Below the pieces are notes generated by a model. That model had not been told where the DNA came from. It saw only the letters and a list, made by a program, of their open reading frames with translations, and made no database searches. Shown piece after piece: positions 53,553 through 64,000 of a stretch of DNA of 64,000 nucleotides. Position 1 is the stretch's first letter, and each line of letters starts with the position of its first letter. The DNA is from Pterois miles (taxonomy: Eukaryota > Chordata > Actinopteri > Perciformes > Scorpaenidae): positions 23,781,501-23,845,500 of the forward strand of contig CAMQGK010000110.1 of the NCBI GenBank assembly GCA_947000775.1, in the 5' to 3' direction. A program made the translations under genes and the position numbers.

Positions 53553-56500
53553 TTACTGCTTTGCTTCAGCCAGTCTATTGCTGATTTCTTTGCTCTTCTT
53601 CGTGACGCCCCCATCTGGTTTGGGTTCTTGGGTGCCCAAAGATGGTTTCTTCTTGGCTGACTGGGAGCTAGCAATCTGCTTCTCTTTTGATTTTTTCACC
53701 ATCTTCCCTGTGGTTGTTGTTGGTGTCTTTTTTGGTTTGGTGCGAGACACTGGTTTATCCACCTGAAAGAGAAGAAAGGGGAAAAATACTGAAATTAAAG
53801 ACAAAAACAGTCAGTTAAACTTAAACTGATGTTAAAGCAATAATTTGAAATTTTGGGAAATGCACTTATTTCCTTTCTTGCCAAGACTGAGATGACAAGA
53901 TCGATAGTATTCTCATGTCTGTCCATTAATTATGAAGCTATAGCCAGCAGCCGATTAGCTTAGCTTAGCAGAAAAGACTGGAAATGGGAAAACAGCTAGA
54001 CTGGTTCTATCCAAAAATCTACAGGAGGGTTATGTGCCGGACTATTTCTCGGCAAGACTGGTTGAAGAGAGTGGTATCAATGCTCTCATCTAGCTCTTGG
54101 CAAGAAAAAATAAGCTAATTTCCCAAAATATCAAACTATTGACATAAATAAATAAATAAATAATAAATGCTTAGATAAATGAGACTCTAAGTCATGTCAA
54201 AGTCCTATTTCAGCATGCAGTACGTACCTTGTTTTATCCTGTTACTTGATATAATGGCAGGCAAATGACACCATATGTTGTAGGTGATATTTGCATTATG
54301 TGGTTAGTGCAATGAAGGTAAAAGGAAAAAGAAACAGCACAAAAGGTGTATTTGTGCCTCTCCTTTTATAGAACAGTGGTTCGTGCAGTTTTCCATTAAA
54401 GTTTAAATAAACCATAACAAACAACCTTAATGGTTTGTATTAGTATACTTGTATGATGTTAGTCTTACGCCTTAAAGAAGGAGTAGTTTGGTAACATTCA
54501 ACCATTAGTAGTGGTGGCGAAACCTAGATGTTTAAGAAGCAGGCGTGTGACTGGCGGATCGCTGGTTCTAATTCCCATACCAACTGGGAGGATTAAGCAA
54601 GGCATTTAGCTTCTCTCTGCTCTTGTGGAGCTGCCACAGCAGTAAATGACTTAAGCTCCCCGATGTTCAATTTGTATAAATGAGTTGGTGTACAGCAAAT
54701 AAAAGTTGCAAACATGCTCAACTTTTGCTGAATAAATAAACCTTAAAAACCTGTATATTGTAAGAGATGAGAAATGTTGACCGTAAAAATGAAGGGCTCT
54801 ATTTCAGTGAATAAAATGGTTGTGGTGCATAGGGTATGGTGAATAAGATTTATAATTTTTTTCCCCACAGACACATTAATCAAGGTGGAATATGTTAACA
54901 TTTGGGTGTGGTAGGGGATTGTGTAATTCATGGACAAAAAAAACCCTTTCAAAGCAGTGTACTCTAAACCTTGGTGTTTTTTCACTTTAGTCTAAATTAA
55001 AACAGTCAAAATTATTTTTTTTCAGATTAGATTAGATTTTCAGTACATATTCTTGACGTTGTGGACCTTGAAGAATAAAGTTAAATCTTCACAACTGCAT
55101 CATTCTGAGCTGCACACCGCTACTCTCGAAATCAGACATTAAAAGCCAAAAGGATAACATCATCTGCAAACAAGTTGATACCACTTGTAGGCAGTGACAT
55201 TGATGGTGAGCCAATCGTGTAATTGTGAGCAGACGTGAAAACTGAAATACCATTTTGCCTTATGTAATTTGCACCATACATTGGCACCAAAATAGAGCCC
55301 TAAACAGCGGAGATCTGTTTAAATGTATGCCAATCAAATGTGAAGAGGTATTTGCCTTGTTGACCTCCATTGATGGAATAAATACATCTTTTTTTGTTCT
55401 GATTGTTATCTGTTACTTGGAAATATCATTTAAGCATCTTTCCATTTAGCAATAAATCCACCCTCTTGCATGAACCCACAGAATTTGCATGGTCATTTTT
55501 TTAAACTACTAAGCTGCGTAAAAGGTGGTGGGCAGTGCAGGCTGAGAGGTGGGCAAACAGTGAAGATGTGGCTGACAGTTTTTGACGAGGTTGCATCTGG
55601 AAGCTGGGTGACATGTGACTGTGGCTCGGACTGGCCATGGCGCATACTGTGTGTGTGTATGTGTGCGTACAGTATGCACGTTTGTGTCTGATCGATTTGA
55701 GGTCAGCCTCCATGCCTTCTAGAAGAAACTGAGAACACACCTGACTACAGCAGATTTAGAACAGAGCTGCTCTCAGTCTCTGAGATGTCCTACAAGAACG
55801 AGAGAGGGAGTGGCCATATGAACACACTACTGTAGACACATTATTAACCAGTTGTTGTTGAGCTGTCGATAACATGCAGGCAGAAACCAATCTGTGTTAA
55901 GATTATCTTCAATAAAGAGATGATGTCACTTGCTGCTATAATCCAAAAATGTGATATTAATGTAAATGTCAAACTAATGCAATAAATATTTTCTGTAATG
56001 GTATGTTATTGCTTCTGTAGTTAAAACTTACACAGACTGGCCATTTAAACATTTCACTGGCTGATTTATATGCACGACGGAGTAATATAACAATGACAAG
56101 TGCATATTTTGTAATTTAAAACGTCTTAAAATTGAAGCCATTTTGTTGGTGTTTAATAAGTCTGAGAACCTGCCCATCAGGTCACAATGTGACTTGGATG
56201 GCATTTAAAATAAAATAATATTTACGCAGCAGCAGTTCCAGTGAGTAATAATTCAAGTTCAAAACAAAGTACAACAGTGTGTTTATCCAAAAGTACTAAA
56301 CCTGTGGTACAGACAGGATTATAATTTAATGTACTTAAAGGAAACTCTTGTAATCGTAAATGGTGGTAAACTATCAGTGGATGTGTGCGTGGGCAGGCTC
56401 TCACCTTGGCAGCTTCCTTGCCAGGCTCGCTGTACAGGCTGCGTATCCTCCTGCGCTCCATCAGCTTGTTGTCAGTGGGCAGAGCCTTAACTTGCTCCCC

Positions 56501-59310
56501 CTTGTATGTGGCGCTGTAGCTGGTTTCCAGACTGGTCTCCTCCACTGGGGGTTTATACTGAGACGGAGCTTTAATGGGCTTCACTGGTTTCACATCCTTA
56601 TACGCCTTGAACTCGGTCCTGAGAACAATGGAAAAGCAAACAGAGCGGTTTCTACATCTGCAACTCTAATCGTGTTTATTATTGATTAATCTGACAATTA
56701 TTTTCCAAATCTATCAAATATCTTTGGGCATCAAACAAGCATCAAACCCTCATATTGGAGAGGCTAGAACCAGAGAATGTTAACTGAAGGATTAATCGAT
56801 TATCAAAGTACTAGCTAGCTAATTTTTCGTCAAACTAACTGAATGATCGACTCATTGTTTCAGCTCCCAAAAGTTTAATGTAACTGAAACTGTTGAAAAT
56901 TAACATTGCATGGTTTCCATGCAGCTTTGTAGCAACTTAGTCCCAATTTAACAAAATAGCGTGTGTGTTAATCTTTTTTAGGAGGAGGAGTTTTGCTCAG
57001 TATGGATTATGATTGCATATAAAAGTAGAGTGCTGCAGGGATAAACCATAAAACCCAGAAATAAGTTGCCTTTCTGCACTTTGGATCCCTCATCTGGAAT
57101 CAGAGCTTTTTTAAATCGAATTTCGTTAGATGGCTGAAATAAGGTCTGTGGTTAACATAAGCTTAAGAGGTTTTAACATTTTGTTCTACAATATGAAATA
57201 TGTCAGTAAATACCTCACTTGTGATTTTAACTTTTACATGTTTTAAAAAGTCTGTGGTGTAGATTGTTTAACGCGATTGCATTCACGCTTTAAAAATCAT
57301 AAAGCGGTGTTCATTTATGGAGATTATTTTACAGAACAAAATATGTAAGTATCATAAACATTTGTTTGCCACAGAGCTCATTTTTTGCAATAAAACAAAA
57401 CCCAATGGAAAAATCCCACTGGCACTGCTATCCACTTGGAAACTACATTTGATTTGTCTTATGCTGACAATAATTTTATATGTGATTAAACTGTCTCCTG
57501 TTGTTGATAACTCTACCAGGCCATGCAGAGCTCTGCTGACAGTTTATTGTTAAATATTTGATTCATATCACAAAATCCTATTTGCCTATTAATTTCTCCA
57601 TGTTGGCTGTTATTATTTAGCACTTTAGATGTACTTTCTATGTTCTGTAAAACCTGACAGATATTTTTTTACAGACTCGACTTGTTTACTCTTTAATCAG
57701 CAACTAGATATTAAAAGATTATTCTTACTGTTACATACTTCAATGCTTATTAATGCTCCACGAGTAACTTTTTCTCATTTATTAGCTGAAATCAAAGCTA
57801 GTTTCTATTCGGTAACTAAAAAATACTTCATTGGCAAACAGGTAATTGTGTTTTAATCAGCAGAAAGTCTGAGGAACAAGTATTTTATGTCATCTACAAT
57901 GTTTCTGTGTTCTGTACAGCTGCCAATTATTAATATAACATTTCATTAAGTATGTCAGAGCCAGTTTTGTTTTACGCTCACAAAGCACATTGTAAACTAT
58001 GTTTTAATAAGTAGCAGCAGTTTATTGGTCAGTTCATAAGTTCATAATCATTTGGAATAAGTTTTCCTTTAGCAAACCAAACACAAAATTAAAGGCAGCC
58101 AGAAGCCAGCAAGTCTTGTTAACTTGTATGAATCATGCATCCCTAATTCAATTCAGAGGAAGCCTCCCAAACCACGTTATAGACACATGATTACATTCAG
58201 ACCCTTTTACTGGCTGTGCCCATTCATGGGCTACTGCATTGATTTGGTAGTACTCTTAGGGAGGAAACAAATCAATAATGCAACCTTTATCTGTGGCAAT
58301 ATCAGTTTGCTTTGGAAATCACTGGAGATTGTAACAAGAGGTCATACAATAGTAAATACCCCTTGATAATCTCGAGGTGTTTTATTAGTGGACATGGCAG
58401 TGTGGCACACAGAGACTACCTCTGTGCGCTTTCAGAAATGTTGTGTAACTGGGGATACTTGTATGCAGCACTGTTGGTAGCCAATAACTGCATTAGTTGC
58501 ATCTAAAGTCACAGGAAAGCAGTTTATTTGAATGGGCTTAGAATACATGAATCAGCCTCATACTCATGTTCAGACTTACCTGTAGCTGCTAGAAGTCGAC
58601 ATAACCTGCTTTATCTGTCTGTTGAGAGCGTCTGCAGCTGCTCTGCCTTTCCTCTGCTCGGCGCTCACATCTGCAGGCATCTGTGCCTCCGTCTTCTCAC
58701 CCGATTGCCTCTCGGATGACTTTTCCCTCTTCACGCTTCTCTTGGTCGGCTCCTTTGACTCTTTCTCCTGCGTCTTCTCCTCGATCTCGCTCTTCTCCAC
58801 GCCGCTCTCGGCCTCGGTGGCCGCATGCTCCAGTTTTCCGCTCCCTGCGCTCCGCTCCGGCCCGCCGGTGGGGCTGGCTTTGGGGATCCACGGGTGGTCG
58901 TGCTTCTTCGGTATAGGCCAGGGCTTGTAATCCTTCTGATATTGCGTTTCGGTATTGAACGGGGCCGCCGAGCGTTGGTACTCGTTTCTGGGTTTGCAGC
59001 TGGGCTCGGGGCGCACTCTCCACGCCTTGAAGTCTTGGCGCATGACGGACGCAGCAGAGCCATCTTTGCCCGCTGCGGCACCCGGCGCGGGCGGTGCCTT
59101 TCCAGGCTCCTGCTCCCCGGGATGAGGCTGGGTTTCTATGGCGATGGCTCCGGCCCCCTTTTGCTTCGGCTGCGGGTGATGGGGAAGATGCTGTACGTCG
59201 GCCACATCCGAGTATTTGGTGAAAACCAAAGGCACCGCGATGTCCGCTTTGTCCAGCTCGGTCCAAAAGCGGTTGATGCAGCATGCACGCGTGATGCACG
59301 GCCATGCCAT
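53553..59310 (-). CDS. map6: Microtubule-associated protein 6 (STOP), complete short form
   Basis: Three coding exons on the minus strand, 59310-58580, 56618-56405 and 53762-53553, join in frame to 384 aa. The N-terminus MAWPCITRACC keeps the three cysteines (5, 10, 11) that are palmitoylated in mammalian MAP6 and target it to membranes. Microtubule-binding Mn-type modules follow: RQDFKAWRVRPEPS near 91-104, TQYQKDYKPWPIPKKHDHPW near 122-141, and RTEFKAYKDVKPVKPIKA near 244-261. Next comes the conserved RRRIRSLYSEP near 300-310. The C-terminus SNRLAEAKQ matches the end of the short mammalian isoform. The central repeats of the long mammalian neuronal form are absent. MAP6 protects microtubules from cold and drug disassembly in neurons (family knowledge). 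An in-frame upstream ATG at 59412 exists, but MAWPC is the conserved start. The residue 160-230 region is charged and rich in E, K and S. Confidence 0.95.
53837..54142. mobile_element. MITE in map6 intron 2
   Basis: The left end gcaataatttgaaattttgg pairs with the reverse complement of the right end, gtcaatagtttgatattttg, and both continue into ggaaat. Internally ttgccaagactgagatgac pairs loosely with gctcttggcaagaaa. The phrase gattagcttagcttagca is a known abundant fish repeat motif. An (aaat)n run at 54,146-54,168 abuts the right end. Confidence 0.8.
54490..54752 (+). mobile_element. tRNA-derived SINE in map6 intron 2
   Basis: The tRNA-like head begins agtggtggcgaaacctagat and has a box B-like ggttctaattccc at 54564-54576. 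The body includes attaagcaaggcatttagc. The tail ends in aataaataaacctta. The family differs from the SINE at 36,110. It lies antisense to map6. Confidence 0.7.
55080..55400 (-). mobile_element. LINE reverse transcriptase relic
   Basis: On the minus strand, 55182 down to about 55138 translates as GINLFADDVILLAF, the catalytic FADD box of non-LTR retrotransposon reverse transcriptase. The flanking frame is broken by stops within a few dozen codons on both sides, so this is a dead fragment. It lies in map6 intron 2 in the same orientation as map6. Confidence 0.75.
55401..56404 (-). other. Remainder of map6 intron 2
   Basis: There is nothing beyond a short TG-rich run at about 55,645-55,690. Frames here (55470-55691 and its opposite) overlap that run and are not genes. 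Confidence 0.6.
56619..58579 (-). other. map6 intron 1
   Basis: This is bounded by the donor gtaagt after 58580 and the acceptor ttctcag before 56618. The sequence is AT-rich. No exon, RNA or clear transposon was recognised, despite several 60-80 aa frames. Confidence 0.7.
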
Positions 59311-59600
59311 GGTGATAAATACTAGGAGGCGAGAAAAGGATGCGCAGAAAAAGTCTAGATGAGGGATGAAGGTGTAAATAAACGTCCTACTCACGACTCG
59401 GAAGACTTGCAAGTGCTCGGCCCCTCACCCTGTACCCTCTCAGTTTCTGTCCAGTCAGGGTTATTCCTCCTTAAAGCTTTATGTAATTCTCTGCTGAGAC
59501 TAAAGGAGAGTGGATGTTCCCCCCACGCCTCCCTCTCTCTCCTGCTGTAGGCTAGTTGTTCTTACTCAAGTTTAAATGGACTTTGGGGGTTTGCTGTGGA
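59311..59600 (-). promoter_or_regulatory. Probable map6 5' UTR and promoter region
   Basis: This is the sequence immediately upstream of the map6 start on the minus strand. The GC-rich character of exon 1 continues into its first part. No TATA box is obvious. The exact transcription start is unknown. Confidence 0.4.
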
Positions 59601-59989
59601 GTACACGTTGCCTGTCTGGTTGCGCATCAACGCGACCACACCCACATTTGTGTGGCGCTTGGAGATGCCCGGGGTCTGTGAGTTTGCACGGTGAACTGTC
59701 ACCTGAGCTCGTCACCGTCTGGCCAGCAGGGAGGGGAGGAGACGCGTTTAACCCCTGCGCTGCCACGGCAGGAAAACACCAACATACAACTCCAGAGGAC
59801 GGAACATCAGCCTATTGTTCCATGTGGAGGAAATGGCCGATAACGCTGATTTTCCATATATCATAACATTGTTTTCCCTGTTTCTTTATTTCTTGTATTT
59901 TTTTTTTACGTGTACATGTTTTCAGTGTTTGCATGCAAGTTTGATTTTAAGGTGGTGACTGGATGCATCCAAAACTTAAATACAACTGT

Positions 59990-60296
59990 TAGGGCTGGGC
60001 GATGTGGACAAAATCATATCACAATATTTTTGACTACATACTTCGATATCAATATTGCAGCGATGTTGTAGAGTTGGTTATTAGTGGTTTCACAAAATAT
60101 GATATGAAAACGAGATTTTTAACAAATAATCATCATGTGGATATAATGCATAAGTGGGTAAAGGCAAATAATAAAAAATACATCAATTTAAAAGCCTTTA
60201 AAACTAGGAAAAGACAAAACTTGATATCTAACCTCATATCGCAATGTCAATATTGCGATATGAGACTACACATAATATTGATTTTACCCAGCCCTA
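59990..60296. mobile_element. MITE with tagggctggg ends
   Basis: The element opens tagggctgggcgatgtggac and closes with the reverse complement of tagggctgggtaaaat. Internal tracts such as atcacaatatttttgac and tattgcgatatgagac also pair in inverted orientation. This is a very common non-autonomous family in fish. No clean target-site duplication is visible. The 155-aa frame starting at 60002 runs through it and is not a gene. Confidence 0.82.
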
Positions 60297-61638
60297 CTAA
60301 AACTGAAGCAATAATACTAAAAAGTAAAATGTTGCAGACTCAAAGTTCCTTCATTTTTTTCTCTACAAAATACTTTTTTATTAAACCAAACAGAAAACAG
60401 ACTGTGAAAGTAGGTAAAATTAATACTTTGTGTGGCAGAAAAAAAAACAATTCTTGCCATAAATATTGACCACAGGACATACAGTTACTGCTACTTATTG
60501 TTGTATCCAATTTCCTACATTTTTTTCTTGGTTTGATTAAGAGCTATTTCAATCTGAACGCACCATTTAACAAAATATCACACTAGCAGTATGCTTGTTG
60601 TTTATATAGACCCTGTATTCAGTGAATTCAGGGATACAGCTGATATTGGTATAACTGCTCCCTCTTGTGCTCTTCCTGCCTCATAGTCAGTGGAAAGGAA
60701 TCAATGTGCTGTTGATCAACAGGGTGAATTGCATTACGTGAATTATGATCACACAATTAAGAAATGCTAACAGCAAATGAGCAGTTTATGGCAGCTAATT
60801 TGTACTAAAAAAAATTATCTACCAGATGTAACAAATAAAATAAATGAAAAATTTATGCCACAAAATCCGTAAGATCCCAGCAACACTGCAGAGGACGTTA
60901 GTCTATTAATAAAACGGCCTGACAAAGACAAGGGCGTCGCTTGTCAGTATACAACATTCTGTTCTGTTGCAATTTTTTACTGAGTTTCTGTGAGGTATTC
61001 ACTTATTTTACCTTCTTTTCTTTGCTCTTTATTTGCTCAGTTATTTACAAAGCAAGATTAAGCTGAAACTGTGCTGTCCCAAATTTTTTTGGTGCTTCGA
61101 AGCTTCGGTGAGAAATATCTGAAGGTATTCGAAGCTTTGCGGAGCAGTGCAGCAGGCTGACATGTTCTTCAGTCTGTTTCCACCTCCTGTCTCAGTGATG
61201 CTGCTGTACTACTGTACACACATCCACCTCTACACACAAACAGCAATATCGGTCTGAATAATGAATAATGTGGGATTATTCCTTATTTCATGGGCTATTT
61301 GGGTGTTTTATGCATCATTATTACATACTTTTATATAAAAAATGTTCAAAATAAAGCATTGGAATAGTCATTTGGAGGGTGAATACCATGGCAACGGTCA
61401 AAGCTTCAAAGCATTCGGGTCAGCCTGAATCTGAAAAATCTGAAAACCTCAGAGACTGAACCACAAAAGCATCCATTACCTCTTAACATCTGCATTAAAA
61501 TTGTAAACGCTCATATCCGCGTGTACATACACCATGACATAAGTAAGTGGCCACAGGAGGATGTTTATGACTGACACAATATCGGTTTCATTCATTCGTG
61601 TCCCGAAACAGATGAGCGAGTTCTGTGTCTGTGTCACA
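60297..61638 (-). other. thap12 3' UTR and spacer to map6
   Basis: No gene is seen. The part next to 61,638 is thap12 3' UTR. A possible decayed transposon is at 61,080-61,430. Confidence 0.5.
61080..61430. mobile_element. Possible hAT-type MITE downstream of thap12
   Basis: The left phrase gtgcttcgaagcttcggtga and the reverse complement of the right phrase, atgctttgaagctttgac, form imperfect inverted ends about 310 bp apart. Element borders and the target duplication are unclear. It probably lies in the thap12 3' UTR. Confidence 0.4.
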
Positions 61639-63903
61639 TCATTTCGTTGCAGCTTCTTCCTCAGCCACTTCCTCAGCCTCGGCCTCAGCTTCAGCTTCAG
61701 GATCATCCTCTGGATAGAGTCTGCAATATTTGTCTACCATGACGTCCAAGTCATGTTTGACGTGAGTGTTAATGTTAAGCATCGCAAGACTTTTGTTCAA
61801 CTGCTTGGCGGGCACGCTGTCGAGATAAGCCTGCAGCCGTTCGCTCGCTGCGTCGCTTTTGTTGTCCTCTAGTTTCAGCACTGGCAAGGCAGAGAGCACT
61901 TTGAGGAAGGCGTTCACGTTGGGGAAGAACTTGACATCTGGCAGCTGAAGGGTTTCGTGGATGGTGGTGGGCAGGCGCACCTCTTTGCCCCTGTGCTTCC
62001 ACTTGATCCTCCAGCAGTGAAGCTCTGCGGGAAGTGTGTCTGGGCTGGGGAGGTCATTGCGGTAAACGTCTGCGTAGTTCTCCTCGGTGGTGTTGAACTT
62101 CATTTGGCCCATGACGGCTGGGACCAGCGATAGGCACTTAAGCGCTTTGAGGTTTGTCTCTGAGAACATGTCCTCCACCTCCTGCATGATGCCGTGAATA
62201 ACGGGGACCGTCACATACTCCTTATAATATGCCTCTGTTTGGATTTCGCCCACATCAGCTGCGCGCTGTTTCCTAAGAAATAGCCTCGGCACATTCACAG
62301 GAACCTCCATTGCATTGGCCACGCTCACAGCCTCCTCGTACCAGAACTCATGGTAGACCTCGATGTTATCGTTGACCTCATTTAGTGAATGCAGGACAGC
62401 AGTTAGACTGTTGGCAGCGAAAAACACATCAAGTGTTTCCCCTTGGAGATTCCTCCCGAAGGCTCTGGTGAACGTGAGAACATTCTTTAAGATGACGACA
62501 GTAACGATGATCTCAAAATCTGACAAAGTTTCTGTGACTGAATATGCATCCGCTGCGACAGTGTCTGTAAACGTTCCATCATCATTGTCCCAAATGCTGT
62601 CCATGCACAGCAACAGGGGTGGCAACATATCTAGCAGCACATCAAAGACATTGTGCTGCTCTGTCCATCCTGAGCCACAGGCTTGTTTTAGAGTAGCTGC
62701 TTTCTCTTCATTTTTGTGGTAGTGAGTAGAGATGGCTTTCTCAAGCTTGTCCTGAGTGAACGGGGTTCTAAAGAAAGCACCGATCCTCCTCAGAGTCTCC
62801 ATGACGACCTGGACGTTGGGAAAAGGCAGACTGTTGGCCAGGTGGATGTTCAGTGCCGTATGAGAGCAAGGCATGTGCAATGCCAGGGGATACTTCTCTA
62901 GCAATAACACTGCCACGGCTTTCATCTTGGTGGTGGAAATCCCGGTAGCCTTGTGGGCCTGACCACGGCAGTCCTCCATGCTGAGCCCCCATCGGTCTGT
63001 CAGCTGGGTCTCCAGCCTCTCCACCAGAGTAGACTCATCACCATCAAATGAAATAAAGTCCAAAAACTCCTCTCGAAGGACGTTGTGCTGATTCACAAAG
63101 TGTAAAAACAGAGGCAGATGTTTCTCGCTGCCAATTTCAACAAGGTCGCCGGTCACCAGGGAGAAGAAGCGGCTCTCTCTCACCTCCATTAGCATCTCCT
63201 CTCTCACCGTGTTCTCACAGACGTCCAACAGCTGGCTCTGCTGGGTTGCAGAGAGGTATTCCGTGTTCACAGCTGTCGCCTGGAACTGCTTCTTCAAAGC
63301 TTCGTCACCAGCATTCATGCGGTAATTGAGAAGGGCCTGGAAGTTGCTGGACATGTATTCCGATTCAGACACTTTGCCGGCCACTAATGGGATGCTCTGT
63401 TTTCCTAACATGACTACAACCTCAAACAAGGATCGCAGGTATTCACGAAACTCCTTTTCCCCTGTGGACAGTTGAGGTTCATCCTCATTGGTGCTTGTGC
63501 TATCCTCAACTACTGCATCTTTTTTGGAAGCGAGCTGTTCAATAGAAGATGCCACTGGGGAGAGACAGGCAGACAAAAAACAGTGATCATTTTCAGCAAT
63601 AATGAATAAAACTGACATGCGATTATTTTACACAAATTCCCTATTTACTTACATCTCCTTTCTTTAATCTTCTTTAAATCTTCTTCAGTCTGAAATGAAA
63701 ACTTGTTAATTTACAAATTTCACACAATAGCTGGTGAAACTATCAAGCTTAAGATGTGCACTTAAAACAGTAGAGCCAATGAATATTCTCCTTACAAGTT
63801 CTTTAATCCGCTTGCGATGTCTGGTATGAGGATTTCTCAGATGGCTTGTCAGATCAAATATGGTTGGAATGGCTGTATCCTTCAATACAGTCCTGTATGG
63901 GCT
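61639..63903 (-). CDS. thap12: THAP domain-containing protein 12 (PRKRIR), 5' end outside window
   Basis: Three exons on the minus strand join in frame: 63903-63796 (36 codons), 63689-63653 and 63554-61639, giving 686 aa to the stop. Human THAP12 is 761 aa, so about 75 N-terminal residues, the bulk of the zinc-binding THAP domain, lie beyond base 64,000. The first exon opens SPYRTVLKDTAIPTIFDL, which holds the AVPTIF-type box that closes a THAP domain, followed by the basic RHRKRIKEL. The long last exon is the body derived from a hAT transposase, with NLQGETLDVFFAANSLTAVL, NEVNDNIEVYHEFWYEEA, LKALKCLSLVPAVMGQMKFN and AELHCWRIKWKHRGKE, all close to human THAP12. The family protein was described as a repressor of the p58IPK inhibitor of PKR. 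The tail is unusually acidic, with repeated EA units after YPEDDP. The methionine at 63618 is intronic; the exon starts at 63554. Confidence 0.95.
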
Positions 63904-64000
63904 CTGAAAAGCAATAAATAAACCTCATATTTTTGGTATGTAAGTGGAAACATCCTACCATGCACATTAAAACTGTGCAAAATACTCACTGTTTTGCACA

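Noticed and set aside
58622..59325. Long plus-strand frames (102, 77, 166 aa) and other-frame minus-strand frames (202, 116 aa)
   Set aside because: They are shadows of GC-rich map6 exon 1.
59310..59412. Upstream in-frame ATG extending map6 by 34 residues
   Set aside because: The extension is unlike any MAP6 N-terminus, whereas MAWPCITRACC is the conserved start with the palmitoylation cysteines.
60002..60469. 155-aa plus-strand frame
   Set aside because: Its first half is a MITE with inverted ends and the rest is AT-rich sequence; no domain or homologue is recognised.
62363..62992. Plus-strand frames of 119 and 61 aa and a minus-strand 74-aa frame
   Set aside because: They are antisense or out-of-frame shadows of the thap12 last exon.
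63555..63618. Methionine at 63618 as the start of thap12
   Set aside because: It lies in an intron: an acceptor (ccccag) precedes 63554 and two more upstream exons match the family and join in frame.

Overview
The window looks like a percomorph-type teleost fish chromosome at the edge of a large satellite block. The evidence is vertebrate genes with canonical GT-AG introns, fish-typical tRNA-derived SINEs and small inverted-repeat transposons, and a compact gene layout. No species can be named from the sequence alone.

Layout. (1) Bases 1 to about 30,650 are one uninterrupted AT-rich satellite array with a monomer of about 154 bp (roughly 200 copies), running off the left edge. Each monomer reads as four diverged sub-units of about 38 bp, and monomers are grouped into larger duplicated blocks of about 1.2 to 6.3 kb. 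(2) Bases 30,650-32,095 are a decayed border where the repeat falls back to about 36-38 bp units. A small piece of the same family lies inverted at 33,131-33,285. (3) Bases 33.3-36.7 kb have no recognised gene and carry two copies of one SINE; the first has a homopolymer-flattened body that looks like a sequencing or assembly fault. (4) Bases 36.7-42.1 kb, plus strand: a compact multi-exon gene that resembles the AUTS2/FBRSL1/FBRS family (340 aa here, against about 1,259 aa for human AUTS2). (5) Bases 43.95-49.9 kb, minus strand: hinfp, the zinc-finger activator of histone H4 genes, complete in nine coding exons (511 aa). (6) Bases 53.55-59.3 kb, minus strand: map6 (STOP), a microtubule stabiliser, complete in three coding exons (384 aa). 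(7) Bases 61.6-64 kb, minus strand: thap12 (PRKRIR), a protein derived from a hAT transposase, with its 5' end cut by the window edge.

The genes do not form an operon or a shared pathway. map6 and thap12 are also neighbours on human 11q13.5, so their linkage is probably ancestral. hinfp and the AUTS2-like gene map elsewhere in human (hinfp at 11q23.3, AUTS2 on chromosome 7). The gene half is peppered with non-autonomous transposons in introns and spacers, one tRNA-type SINE in map6, and one relic of a LINE reverse transcriptase. I found no CRISPR array, rRNA or functional tRNA. The many 60-90 aa open frames in the satellite are by-products of the repeat.
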